Shown here: positions 34,843 to 43,075 of the stretch, piece after piece
How positions within the stretch are numbered: position 1 is the first letter of the stretch
Layout of the letters: every line of letters starts with the position of its first letter
From: Planctomycetota bacterium
Lineage (GTDB): Bacteria; Planctomycetota; UBA1135; GCA-002686595
Direction of reading: 5' to 3'
Assembly (NCBI GenBank): GCA_016709875.1
Contig: JADJLZ010000002.1
Location: 1 to 64,000, forward strand
DNA: 64,000 nt
Notes under the pieces: generated by a model
What the model was told of the DNA's origin: nothing
Database searches by the model: none
Seen by the model: the letters and a program-made list of their open reading frames with translations, nothing else
Made by a program: the position numbers and the translations under genes

Positions 34843-34857
34843 ACCGCGCGGAGCCGC

Positions 34858-35214
34858 TTAGCCGATGTCGATCGTCGAGTTGCGCAGCTTCGCGAGCGCG
34901 CTCTCCCGACTCGCTGCCGTCTCGCGCCGCCGCTCCGAGCGCGCCTTGTGCCGGCAGCGCGTGCACTGGCGCTCCACGTGCTTCTCGTGCCGGTCGAAGG
35001 AGAACCACTCGCCTCGGTGGATGAGCACGGCGATCGGGATCCCGATGCAGATCCCAGTGATCCAGGGATGGAAGCTGAAACCATCGAGCAGCAGCAGCAC
35101 GGCGATACCCGCGACGCCGAGCGCGATCGACAGCCGACGGCCGAAGCTGTGGTCCTCGTGCGGCGTCGTCTCGCCGCACTCCTGGCAGAAGGCGATGTAG
35201 TGTCGGGGGAACAT
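34858..35214 (-). CDS. Small membrane protein with split zinc ribbon
   Basis: The 118-residue protein has CQEC (10-13) at the N-terminus and CTRCRHK near residue 88. Between them lie two hydrophobic segments (LGVAGIAVLLLLDG and ITGICIGIPIAVLI). The two CxxC pairs could form one zinc ribbon on the cytosolic side of a helical hairpin. A Ser/Ala-rich, charged tail follows. I recognise no named family. It is convergent with the antiporter gene (15-bp gap) and lies just downstream of the tRNA gene on the same strand. The start at 35214 was preferred because the longer frame would read through the tRNA. Confidence 0.6.
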   Translation of the reverse strand: MFPRHYIAFCQECGETTPHEDHSFGRRLSIALGVAGIAVLLLLDGFSFHPWITGICIGIPIAVLIHRGEWFSFDRHEKHVERQCTRCRHKARSERRRETAASRESALAKLRNSTIDIG

Positions 35215-35223
35215 GGCCGCGCT

Positions 35224-35300
35224 TGGTGGGCCCTCCAGGACTCGAACCTGGGACCAAGCCATTATGAGTGGCCTGCTCTAACCGACTGAGCTAAGGACCC
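35224..35300 (-). tRNA. tRNA-Ile2 (CAU anticodon, lysidine-type)
   Basis: The leftward strand folds into a full 77-nt cloverleaf with an encoded CCA (35224-35226). The acceptor stem GGGTCCT pairs with AGGGCCC (one G-U). The D arm is GCTC-AGTCGGTTA-GAGC, the anticodon stem GGCCA/TGGCT encloses CTCATAA, and the T arm is CCAGG-TTCGAGT-CCTGG. The anticodon is CAU. The body, including ACTCATAA and CTTGGTC around the anticodon and variable loop, matches bacterial tRNA-Ile2, which reads AUA after TilS converts C34 to lysidine, better than elongator or initiator tRNA-Met. Confidence 0.9.
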
Positions 35301-35308
35301 GCGCTGGA

Positions 35309-35337
35309 ATCGTACGATCTCCGCGCTGACGCACCAA
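35309..35337 (-). promoter_or_regulatory. Likely sigma-70-type promoter of tRNA-Ile2
   Basis: Leftward strand: TTGGTG (35332-35337), a 17-bp spacer, then TACGAT (35309-35314), 8 bp before the tRNA 5' end. The spacing is ideal; the hexamers match the consensus at three and four positions. Confidence 0.4.
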
Positions 35338-35424
35338 GCACGGCTGTCGGCTGACACACGGGGAGGAGCCGGCGTTCCTGGAGTCCATCCTGCGGCGCAG
35401 TTATCCTCTGCCAGCGAGCTTTCC

Positions 35425-36471
35425 ATGACATTCGCTCCGCGGTTCACGATCACCCATGCCATCACGGCCGCGCTCACCAAGGTCGAGCGAGCGCGCGGGT
35501 TCCTCGACGCGGCGAGGCTCTCCGAGGAGTGGCTCCCGGGCATGCGCGAGGAGGCCTTCCTGATCCAGGCCCACCACACGACGCACATCGAGGGAACCCA
35601 GCTCACCCTCGAACAATCCGAGCAGGTCCTCTCGGGCGGAAGGGTTCCCGATGCGAGCCCCGACGACGTGCGCGAGCTGCTCAACTACCGCGATGCCTTC
35701 GAGCTCGTCGCGAGCTATCTCGGCAGCGGCGAGCCGATCACCGAGGGTCTGATCCGCGAGATCCACAAGCGCCTGGTGAGTGGCGTACGGGGAGGAAGCG
35801 CCGGACCGGGCGAGTACCGCCGCGTGCAGAATTACGTGGCGCAGGCATCGACCGGACGCGTGGTGTACACGCCTCCGCCGCCGGGTGATGTGCCGTCCCT
35901 GATGGCCGAACTGGTTGCATGGCTTGGCCGCGCTTCGGAGATTCATCCCGTGCTCGTGGCCGGAATCGCACAATTCCAGCTCGTCGACATCCACCCGTTC
36001 GTGGACGGAAATGGCCGCACCTCGAGACTGCTCTCGACGCTGTGTCTCTACCGCACGGGCTACGACTTCAAGCGCCTCTTCACGATCAGCGGGTACTACG
36101 ATCGGGATCGGACGGCGTTCTATGTTGCGCTCCAGGGCGTCCGTGAGCGTGGGCAGGATCTCACCAGTTGGCTCGAGTACTTCACGGAGGGGCTCTCCAC
36201 GCAGATGCGAGAGGTCCAGGACCGCGGCGAGACCCTCATCCTGCGTGATGTGCTCTCGCAGAAGCACGGGCTGTCGACTCCTCAGCGGGTCATCCTCGGG
36301 CGCCTGCTCCAGCATCCCGGAATCAATCTAGAAGAGGTGCAGGAACTGCTCCCGGAGACCCCGCGGCGGTCGCTCCAGCGCGAGCTCAAGTCCCTGCTGG
36401 AGAAGGGCGTGATCACCTCCGAAGGGGCCACGAATCGGGTCGTCTACCGATTGGCGCCCGGTCTCCGCTGA
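35425..36471 (+). CDS. Fic family protein (class II, with winged-helix C-terminus)
   Basis: Fic enzymes transfer AMP or related groups to target hydroxyls. The 348-residue protein has the full catalytic loop HPFVDGNGRTSR (190-201) and the upstream inhibitory-helix motif T52-T-H-I-E56-G57, which fits (S/T)xxxE(G/N). It is therefore a class II, self-inhibited Fic. The N-terminal Fic_N-type segment precedes it, and the C-terminal 90 residues (LSTPQRVILGRLLQHPG, RRSLQRELKSLLEKG) look like a winged helix that may bind DNA. The codon usage and phrasing look less GC-extreme than the neighbours. It starts 124 bp from a tRNA gene, a common island site, so acquisition by transfer is plausible. Confidence 0.85.
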   Translation: MTFAPRFTITHAITAALTKVERARGFLDAARLSEEWLPGMREEAFLIQAHHTTHIEGTQLTLEQSEQVLSGGRVPDASPDDVRELLNYRDAFELVASYLGSGEPITEGLIREIHKRLVSGVRGGSAGPGEYRRVQNYVAQASTGRVVYTPPPPGDVPSLMAELVAWLGRASEIHPVLVAGIAQFQLVDIHPFVDGNGRTSRLLSTLCLYRTGYDFKRLFTISGYYDRDRTAFYVALQGVRERGQDLTSWLEYFTEGLSTQMREVQDRGETLILRDVLSQKHGLSTPQRVILGRLLQHPGINLEEVQELLPETPRRSLQRELKSLLEKGVITSEGATNRVVYRLAPGLR

Positions 36472-36512
36472 ACTTGCGCCAACTTGCGCCAGAACTTGCG
36501 CCAGCTTGCGCC
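36471..36512. repeat. Four-copy 10-bp tandem repeat after the Fic gene
   Basis: AACTTGCGCC occurs at 36471-36480, 36481-36490 and 36493-36502, and as AGCTTGCGCC at 36503-36512. It begins on the last base of the Fic stop codon and ends about 36 bp before the next ATG. Confidence 0.75.
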
Positions 36513-36548
36513 ACGGGGGCCGTTCGCCACCCCGCCAGCCCCGCTACC

Positions 36549-37505
36549 ATGCGCCGCATGCGCGTCGCGACGCTCCTGCCTTCCGCCACCGAGATCGTCT
36601 GCGCCCTCGGGGCGCGCGCGGAGCTCGTGGGCGTCTCGCACGAGTGCGACTACCCCGTCGGCGTCGAGAAGCTGCCCGTGCTCACGCGCACGCGGCGCAC
36701 GCTCCCGCGCGCGAGCGGCGCGATCGACGCGGCGGTGCGCGACATCCTGCGCGACGCGTTGACCGTCTACGAGGTCGACACGGCCGCCCTGCGCGAGGCC
36801 GCGCCCGAGTTGATCGTCACCCAGGACCTGTGCGAGGTCTGCGCCGTCTCGATCGACGACGTGCGGACGGCGTTGCGCGAGCTCGCGCGCGCCGACGTGG
36901 AGCTCCTGAGCCTCTCCCCGCTGCGCCTCGCCGACGTGTGGGGCGACATCCTGCGCGTCGCGCGCGCGCTTGGACGCGAGGAACAGGGCCGCTCGCTCGT
37001 GCAATCGCTCGAAGCGCGCATCGAAGCGATCCGCGCGCGCGCGGCGACGCTCGACACGCGCCCGCGCGTGCTCACGATCGAGTGGCTCGACCCGGTCATG
37101 ATCGGCGGTACCTGGATGCCCGAGCTGGTCGAGCTCGCGGGCGGCGAAGCGCTCGTCACCCGCCCGGGGGATCACGCACCGACACTCGACCTCGAGCAAC
37201 TCGCCGCGCTCGACCCCGAGATCGTGCTGATCAAGCCGTGCGGCTTCTCGCTCGAGCGCACGAGCAGCGAACTCGAGCTCCTGCGCACGCAACTCCCCTG
37301 GTCGAGCTGGTCCGCCGCACGCGCGGGCCGGGTCTTCGTCGCGGACGGCAACGCCTTCTTCAACCGGCCCGGGCCGCGCCTCGTCGAATCGCTCGAGATC
37401 ACGGCCGCGTGTGTGCACCCCTTGGAGTTCGCGGCGCTCGCGCGCAAGCACGCCCGCAACGTGCGCCGTGTCGGCACCGATCTCGTACTCGCGCCGGCGT
37501 TCTGA
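36549..37505 (+). CDS. Cobalamin-binding-type (BtuF-like) protein without signal peptide
   Basis: The 318-residue protein begins RVATLLPSATEIVCALGARAELVGVSHECDYP, the signature of cobalamin/Fe3+ periplasmic-binding folds. It continues with PELIVTQDLCEVCAVS, LSPLRLADVWGDILRVARALG and WLDPVMIGGTWMPELVELAGG. No signal peptide is visible, as in many annotated cobalamin-binding proteins of this branch, so the site of action is unclear. No btuC/btuD partners are next to it. Two ATGs (36549 and 36558) are equally usable. A tandem repeat separates it from the Fic gene. Confidence 0.78.
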   Translation: MRRMRVATLLPSATEIVCALGARAELVGVSHECDYPVGVEKLPVLTRTRRTLPRASGAIDAAVRDILRDALTVYEVDTAALREAAPELIVTQDLCEVCAVSIDDVRTALRELARADVELLSLSPLRLADVWGDILRVARALGREEQGRSLVQSLEARIEAIRARAATLDTRPRVLTIEWLDPVMIGGTWMPELVELAGGEALVTRPGDHAPTLDLEQLAALDPEIVLIKPCGFSLERTSSELELLRTQLPWSSWSAARAGRVFVADGNAFFNRPGPRLVESLEITAACVHPLEFAALARKHARNVRRVGTDLVLAPAF

Positions 37506-37533
37506 GCCCCTTTTGGGCTGTTACACTGCCGCG

Positions 37534-40476
37534 ATGCCCCCCCGCCCCCTCCACGTCGTCCCCTTCCTCGTTCTCGCCGCCTGCGCCAGCGCCCAGAACC
37601 CGCCGCCCGCGCCCAAGCCCGCAGCCGCGCCGAAGTCTGCACCCGCGCCTTCGACGGCGACCACGCGCACGATCCGCTTCGGCGATTCTGTGCGCGACGA
37701 GCAGCTCGCGCCGATGTTTCCCGGCACGAGCTACGACCCGCAGGTGCCCGTGCCCGATTCGCTCCTGCGCCAGCCGCTGGGCACCTTCACCGCGCACCAC
37801 GCGGAAATCCTCACGGCGCTGCGCGCGATGGCGGAGAAGAGCCCGCGCATGCGCATCTTCCCCTTCGGCCGCACGCACGAGGGCCGCGAGCTCGTCGGTG
37901 TCGTCATCGCGAGCCCGGAGAACCTCGCGCGCCTGGATTCGATCCAGGCGAACCTCGGGAAGCTCGCCGATCCGCGCGGCGTCTCGCAGTCGGAGCTCGA
38001 TTCGATCGTCTCGAACTCCCCCGCCGTCGCCTGGCTGGGCTTCAGCATCCACGGCGACGAGATGTCGGGCGCCGACGCCTCGCTCGCGGTCGCGTACCAG
38101 TTCGCGGCCGGCACGAGCGCGGACGTGACCGACGTGCTGAAGGATGTGGTCGTCGTGATCGACCCCGCGCTCAATCCCGACGGGCGCGAGCGCATCCTCT
38201 CGCAGCTCGAGCAGAGTGCGGGCTACGTGCCCAACCTCGACAACGACGCGATGCAGCGCGGTCGCTGGCCCTACGGCCGCGGCAACCACTACCTGTTCGA
38301 CATGAATCGCGACTGGATGTGGGGCACGCAGCCGGAGACGCGCGCGCGCTGGGCCGCGATCCAGAAGTTCCACCCGCAGCTCCTGACCGACGCGCACGAG
38401 ATGGGCGGCCTCGACACCTATCTCTTCTATCCCGCGACGGATCCCTTCACGCCCTACTTTCCCGAGCACACGAAGACCTGGTGGCGCGTGTTCGCGGCCG
38501 AGCAGGGCGCCGCCTTCGACAAGTACGGCTGGAGCTACTACACGCGCGAGTGGGCCGACTCGTGGTATCCGGGCTACACCGATTCGTGGGGCACCTTCCA
38601 GGGTGCCGTCGGGATCCTCTACGAGCAGGCGCGCTTCGCCGGCCAGGCGCTGCGCCGCGCCTCGGGCGAGATCGCGACCTACCGCGAGGCGGTGCAGCAC
38701 CAGGCCGTGTCGACGGTGAGCAACACGACCACGCTCGCGAAGCACCGCAAGGAGATCCTCGCCGGCTTCCTGGCGCAGAAGCAGCAGAACTGCGCCGCCG
38801 ACACCGTCGGCAACGAGCGCATGTTCGTGCTCGTGCCCGGCCGCCATCCCGATCGCGAGAAGCGCCTGGTCGAGATGCTCGCGGGCCAGGGCATCGAGGT
38901 CACGCGCGCCGACGCGAAGTTCGCGGGCGCGCACGCCGAGAGCACGCTCGGCTCGAAGCAGGACGCGCGCGAATTCCCCGCCGGCTCGCTCGTCGTGCAG
39001 GCGCGCCAGCCGCTCGCGACGCTGGTCAAGGCGCTGCTCGTCTTCGATCCGCACTACGACCAGAAGTCGCTCGACGCCGAGCGCAAGGAGCTCGAACGCA
39101 AACAGAGCTCGAAGGCCTACGACGTGACCGCCTGGTCGCCCGCGCACGCCTTCGACGTGGACGGCTTCTGGTGCGATGCGCAGGACGTGAAGGGCGCCAA
39201 GGTCACGACGCTCGAGCCGCCGAAGTCGGGCCTCGCCCCGCTCGCGAAGGCCGAGCAGCCCGTCTACGGCTGGGTCGTCGACGGCCAGGACGACCGCGCA
39301 CTGAACTTCGCCGTGCAGGCAATGGAGCTCGAGCTGCAGGTCGAGATCAGCGAGGAGCCCTTCTCGATCTGGTCGAGCGCGACCGCAGACGCCAAGGCCG
39401 AGCCGATCCGCCGCTGCGTGCGCGGCAGCCTGCTCGTGCGCCGCCACGAGAACACGGCCGATGCCGCCGCACGCGTCGAACGCGCCGCCAAGGCCGCGGG
39501 CGTGCTGGCCTACGCGGCGGGCACCGCGCGCAGTGCCGACGAGGGCCCCGATCTGGGCGGCCAGAAGTTCCACCTGCTCGCGCGCCCACGCGTGGCGCTG
39601 CTCTCGAACAACCCGGTCTCGAGCGACAACTTCGGCCACACCTGGCACATGATCGACACCGAGCTGGGCCTTCCCTGCTCGCTCGTCAACGCGCAGGAGC
39701 TCGGCGGCTACGACCTGCGCAAGTACAACGTGCTGATCCTGCCCGAGGCCGGCGGCGAACTGCGCACGATCCTCAAGGACAACGCCGACTCGCTCCAGGC
39801 CTGGATCCAAGCCGGCGGCACGCTGATCGCCTCGGGAGCCTCGGCCTCGATGCTGCTCGGCAAGGACCTGGGCTTCTCGTCGGTGCGCCCGCGCTCCGAA
39901 GCGCTCGCCGATCTCCCGAAATACGCCGAGGCCGTCAAGCGCGAGCGCGAGGCGGGCAAGACGCCGGTCGACGCGGAGACGCTCTTCGGCACGCCCAAGC
40001 CCGCGCCCGAAGCCGAGCCCAAGGACGGCGACGCGAAGAAGGACGACAAGCCGGCCGCCAAGAAGGACGCCGAGGAGCTCGCGCGCTGGGACAAGTGGGC
40101 GCGCACCTTCTCTCCGCGCGGCGTGCTCCTGCGCGGCGAGGTGAACACCGACGAGTGGCTCACCTACGGCTGCGGCACCGAGCTGCCGGTCTTCTTCGAA
40201 GGCAGCCAGGCGCTGCTCTCCGAGTTGCCCGTGCACACGCCCGTGCGACTCGCCGCGGCCGATCGCCTGCGACTCTCGGGCTTGCTCTGGCCCGAAGCGC
40301 GCGACCGCATCGCGGATTCCGCCTGGTGCACGCGCGAGCGCAAGGGCTCCGGCCAGGTGATCCTGTTCGCGTGCTCGCCGGACTTCCGCAACTGGTTCCG
40401 CGGCACGATGCGCTTGTACGCCAACGCGATCGTCTACGGCCCGGGCGTGGGCGCGAACCAGCCGACGAAGTGGTGA
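37534..40476 (+). CDS. M14 family zinc carboxypeptidase-like protein, secreted
   Basis: The 980-residue protein has a signal peptide or lipobox (FLVLAACASAQ) and a Pro/Ala-rich spacer. A peptidase M14 domain follows (about 85-380): the zinc pair in SIHGDEMSG (His173, Glu176), NPDGRER, NHYLFDMNRDW, and the third ligand His288 in TDAHEMGG. The remaining 600 residues hold a glutamine-amidotransferase-like/ThuA-type fold (YNVLILPEAGGELRT, LIASGASASMLLG) and a charged, Lys-rich insertion near 850. This long form with extra C-terminal domains is common in environmental Bacteroidota- and Planctomycetota-type genomes. A catalytic Glu in the usual C-terminal position was not located with certainty. 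Confidence 0.82.
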   Translation: MPPRPLHVVPFLVLAACASAQNPPPAPKPAAAPKSAPAPSTATTRTIRFGDSVRDEQLAPMFPGTSYDPQVPVPDSLLRQPLGTFTAHHAEILTALRAMAEKSPRMRIFPFGRTHEGRELVGVVIASPENLARLDSIQANLGKLADPRGVSQSELDSIVSNSPAVAWLGFSIHGDEMSGADASLAVAYQFAAGTSADVTDVLKDVVVVIDPALNPDGRERILSQLEQSAGYVPNLDNDAMQRGRWPYGRGNHYLFDMNRDWMWGTQPETRARWAAIQKFHPQLLTDAHEMGGLDTYLFYPATDPFTPYFPEHTKTWWRVFAAEQGAAFDKYGWSYYTREWADSWYPGYTDSWGTFQGAVGILYEQARFAGQALRRASGEIATYREAVQHQAVSTVSNTTTLAKHRKEILAGFLAQKQQNCAADTVGNERMFVLVPGRHPDREKRLVEMLAGQGIEVTRADAKFAGAHAESTLGSKQDAREFPAGSLVVQARQPLATLVKALLVFDPHYDQKSLDAERKELERKQSSKAYDVTAWSPAHAFDVDGFWCDAQDVKGAKVTTLEPPKSGLAPLAKAEQPVYGWVVDGQDDRALNFAVQAMELELQVEISEEPFSIWSSATADAKAEPIRRCVRGSLLVRRHENTADAAARVERAAKAAGVLAYAAGTARSADEGPDLGGQKFHLLARPRVALLSNNPVSSDNFGHTWHMIDTELGLPCSLVNAQELGGYDLRKYNVLILPEAGGELRTILKDNADSLQAWIQAGGTLIASGASASMLLGKDLGFSSVRPRSEALADLPKYAEAVKREREAGKTPVDAETLFGTPKPAPEAEPKDGDAKKDDKPAAKKDAEELARWDKWARTFSPRGVLLRGEVNTDEWLTYGCGTELPVFFEGSQALLSELPVHTPVRLAAADRLRLSGLLWPEARDRIADSAWCTRERKGSGQVILFACSPDFRNWFRGTMRLYANAIVYGPGVGANQPTKW

Positions 40477-40481
40477 GCGCG

Positions 40482-40735
40482 CGCCCTCACGGCAGCGCCG
40501 CGAGTTCCTCGTCCACCCTCTGAGCGAGCTTGCGCCACTTCGGCTTGGGCTCCGCGAGCAGGCGCTTGGCCTCCGTGAGCTTCTCGCGCGCGCCTTCGAA
40601 ATCGTGCTCGATGCGCGCTTCGAGTCGGCCGAGGAGCCACAGGCTCTCCGCGACGTCGGGGTGCTCGGGGCCGAGCACGTCGCGCCGGTTGCGCAGCGAG
40701 CTCTCGAGCAGCTGGTGCAGCTCGTCGGAGTCCTT
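40482..40735. repeat. 254-bp direct repeat, copy A
   Basis: Identical to 42823-43075 except for one extra base (GAGCTTCTCG against GAGCTCTCG). It begins 5 bp after the M14 stop and ends at TCCTT. Copies A and B bracket the propeller/CPCGN gene. Confidence 0.9.
40487..40735 (-). pseudogene. Displaced C-terminal fragment of the Ser/Thr kinase gene
   Basis: The leftward frame encodes PKDSDELHQLLESSLRNRR, LGPEHPDVAESLWLLG and LTEAKRLLAEPKPKWRKLAQR and ends at a TGA (40487-40489). It is a copy of the last 80 or so codons of the kinase gene at 42828-45247. This copy retains an A that the kinase copy lacks, so it reads EGAREKLTEAK in one frame. It has no kinase or upstream part and starts directly behind the M14 stop codon, so it is a remnant rather than a gene. 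Confidence 0.8.
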
Positions 40736-40964
40736 GGGGCGCCGGACGTGTGCCACAACGGCTCCCGAGCACGCGCGCCACGTGGGCCTCTGCGGCCGGT
40801 TGGCACACGGGATGCGTGAGATTCCGCCTGGTCCATGTCAGGGTCGTTCGCAGGAGCGCTGCTCAACGAAGTCCACGCCTCTGCCCACGAGTTCGGGGCT
40901 CGGGTACCCTTGAGGACGCCGCTGAAGGTCTCGCCCGCATTTTCCCCTCCATCGGAGTACTTCC

Positions 40965-42811
40965 ATGACGACAACCCCTGACAGGACCCAGCTTCTGCGA
41001 GCTGGCAGCCGAGTCCCTTGCGCAATCGGGCGCGCGTTCGCGGCAACCGTCCTCGCCGTCGGTGCGCATGCGCAAGTCACCGAACGCGTGAACCTCGGGC
41101 CTGGCACGAGCCAGTCGAACTGGGGCGCAGAGCTCTCGCTGCTGGGGTGCCATGTCTCGGCCGATGGCAGGTACGTGGTGTTCCGCAGCTTCGCTCTGGA
41201 TCTCGTCCCGGGCGACACCAACGCGGCCTGGGACATCTTCGTGCGAGATCGGGAGACCCAGACCATCGAACGAGTGAGCGTCGACTCCAACGGAGCACAG
41301 GCGAACGGCGACAGCGGGCAGTTCGGATTTTCGATCAGCGCGAATGGGCGCTTCGTGGTCTTCTTCTCGACCGCGACCAACCTCGTCCCGGGTGGAACGA
41401 ACGGGGTGGGCCAGATCTTCCTGCACGACCGATCGACGGGAGGGACCGAAGTGATCAGCCGGAGTTCGACGGGTGCGCAGGGCAACGCCTGGAGCAGGTA
41501 CCCATCGGTTTCCGATGATGGCCGCTTCGTCGGGTTCGTTAGCGATGCGGACAATCTCGTCGCCAACGACACCAATGGGTTTGCCGATGTGTTCATCCGA
41601 GATCGACTTGGGTCGACCACGGAATGCGCGAGCCTCGCGCCAGGCGCAGTTCAAGCGAACAGTTGGAGTGATGGGCCGAGCCTGTCCGCCGACGGCCACT
41701 ACCTAGGTTTCGGGAGCGGTGCCAGCAACCTGGTCCCCGGGGATACGAACGGTCAGTCGGATGCGTTTCTTCGCGACCTCGTGAATCACACGACGGAGCG
41801 AGTCAGCGTCGGTGGCGGTCAGCAAGAGGGAAACGCCAGCTCAGGCGCTGCGTCGCCGTCGGCCAACGGGCGGTTCGTCGCGTTCGTGAGCGAGGCGACG
41901 AACCTCGTCCCTGGCGACACGAACAACCGCTGGGACGTCTTTGTCCGCGACCGCCAAGCCGGCACGACAGAACGCGCCAGCGTGGCAACCGGTGGAGCCC
42001 AGAGCCTTGGGGACCCCTTCAGTGCCTCAATCTCTGCCGACGGGCGCTTTGTGACATTCGCTAGCAACGCCCTGGATCTCGTCTGGCCCATCAGCGGCGG
42101 TCTGAACGTCTTCGTCCGGGACCGCCGCAACGACACCACCGAACTCGCAAGCCTCTCCACCTCGGGTGGACTCAGCAACAACATCTCGGAGGTCCCCTCG
42201 ATCTCCGCCAACGGCCGTTTCGTGGTCTTCCGCAGCAACGCGAGCAACCTCGTGCCGAACGACACGAACGGGGCGATGGACATCCTCCTGCACGACCGCG
42301 ACTCGACCGGCTTCGTGAGCGTGTGCGCCCCGGGCGACGGCAATGTCCTCGCCTGCCCCTGCGGCAATCCTCCCTGGGGCGCGAGCCGCGGCTGCGACAA
42401 CTCCGCCGGAACAGGCGGCGCCGCGCTCTCCGCGCAGGGCATCGCCTACCTCTCGCTCGACAGCCTGGTCTTCACGACCACCGGCGAGCGCCCCACGGCC
42501 ACGAGCGTGCTCCTGCAGGGCGATGCCCTCGTGCCGAACGGCGCGGTCTTCGGCCAGGGAATCCGCTGTGCCGGCGGCACGCTCAAGCGCTTGTACGTGA
42601 AGCTCGCCGCGGGCGGCAGCATCCGCGCACCCGACCTCGCAGCGGGCGACGCGACCGTCGCACAGCGCTCCTTGCAGCTCGGCCTGCCGATCCAGCCGGG
42701 GCCACCTACGTCTACCAGGTTTTCTACCGCGACCCGCTCGTCCTCGGCGCGTGCCCTTCCTCGAGCACCTTCAACGCGACGCAGGCCGGGACGATCTCGT
42801 GGTGGCCGTAG
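40965..42811 (+). CDS. Secreted beta-propeller protein with C-terminal CPCGN module; frameshift near the end
   Basis: After a signal peptide ending AVGAHAQ the protein has about seven TolB/WD40-like repeats of the form SADGRFVxFxSxAxNLVPGDTNxxxDIFVRDR and TERVSV. These should form a propeller (about 40-450). The C-terminus (from about 455) is CAPGDGNVLACPCGNPPWGASRGCDNS and TGGAALSAQGIAYLSLDSL, the same Cys module as in the gene at 45919. One base is missing in the G-run 42698-42701: adding a G restores ATYVYQVFYRDPLVLG and a natural end TISWWP at the TAG 42809-42811. Without it the frame runs on into the kinase 3' end. The protein is probably surface-located; its function is unknown. Confidence 0.78.
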
Positions 42812-42822
42812 GCCGCCGCGCC

Positions 42823-43075
42823 CGCCCTCACGGCAGCGCCGCGAGTTCCTCGTCCACCCTCTGAGCGAGCTTGCGCCACTTCGGCTTGGGCTCCGCGAGC
42901 AGGCGCTTGGCCTCCGTGAGCTCTCGCGCGCGCCTTCGAAATCGTGCTCGATGCGCGCTTCGAGTCGGCCGAGGAGCCACAGGCTCTCCGCGACGTCGGG
43001 GTGCTCGGGGCCGAGCACGTCGCGCCGGTTGCGCAGCGAGCTCTCGAGCAGCTGGTGCAGCTCGTCGGAGTCCTT
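42823..43075. repeat. 253-bp direct repeat, copy B
   Basis: Second copy of 40482-40735, inside the 3' end of the kinase gene. It lacks one T at about 42921 (leftward strand: GAGAGCTC instead of GAGAAGCTC), which breaks the kinase frame. Confidence 0.9.

Noticed and set aside
35224..35300. Elongator tRNA-Met for the CAU anticodon
   Set aside because: The anticodon-arm and variable-loop bases follow tRNA-Ile2; the elongator Met pattern fits less well.
37505..37519. Intrinsic terminator after the cobalamin-binding-type gene (AGCCC-loop-GGGCT)
   Set aside because: The stem is only 5 bp, overlaps the stop codon and is followed by GTTACAC, not a T-run.
37399..41046. 1215-codon frame antisense to the M14 gene
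   Set aside because: It covers a clear M14 peptidase on the other strand and reads as low-complexity Arg/Ala/Glu with no domain.
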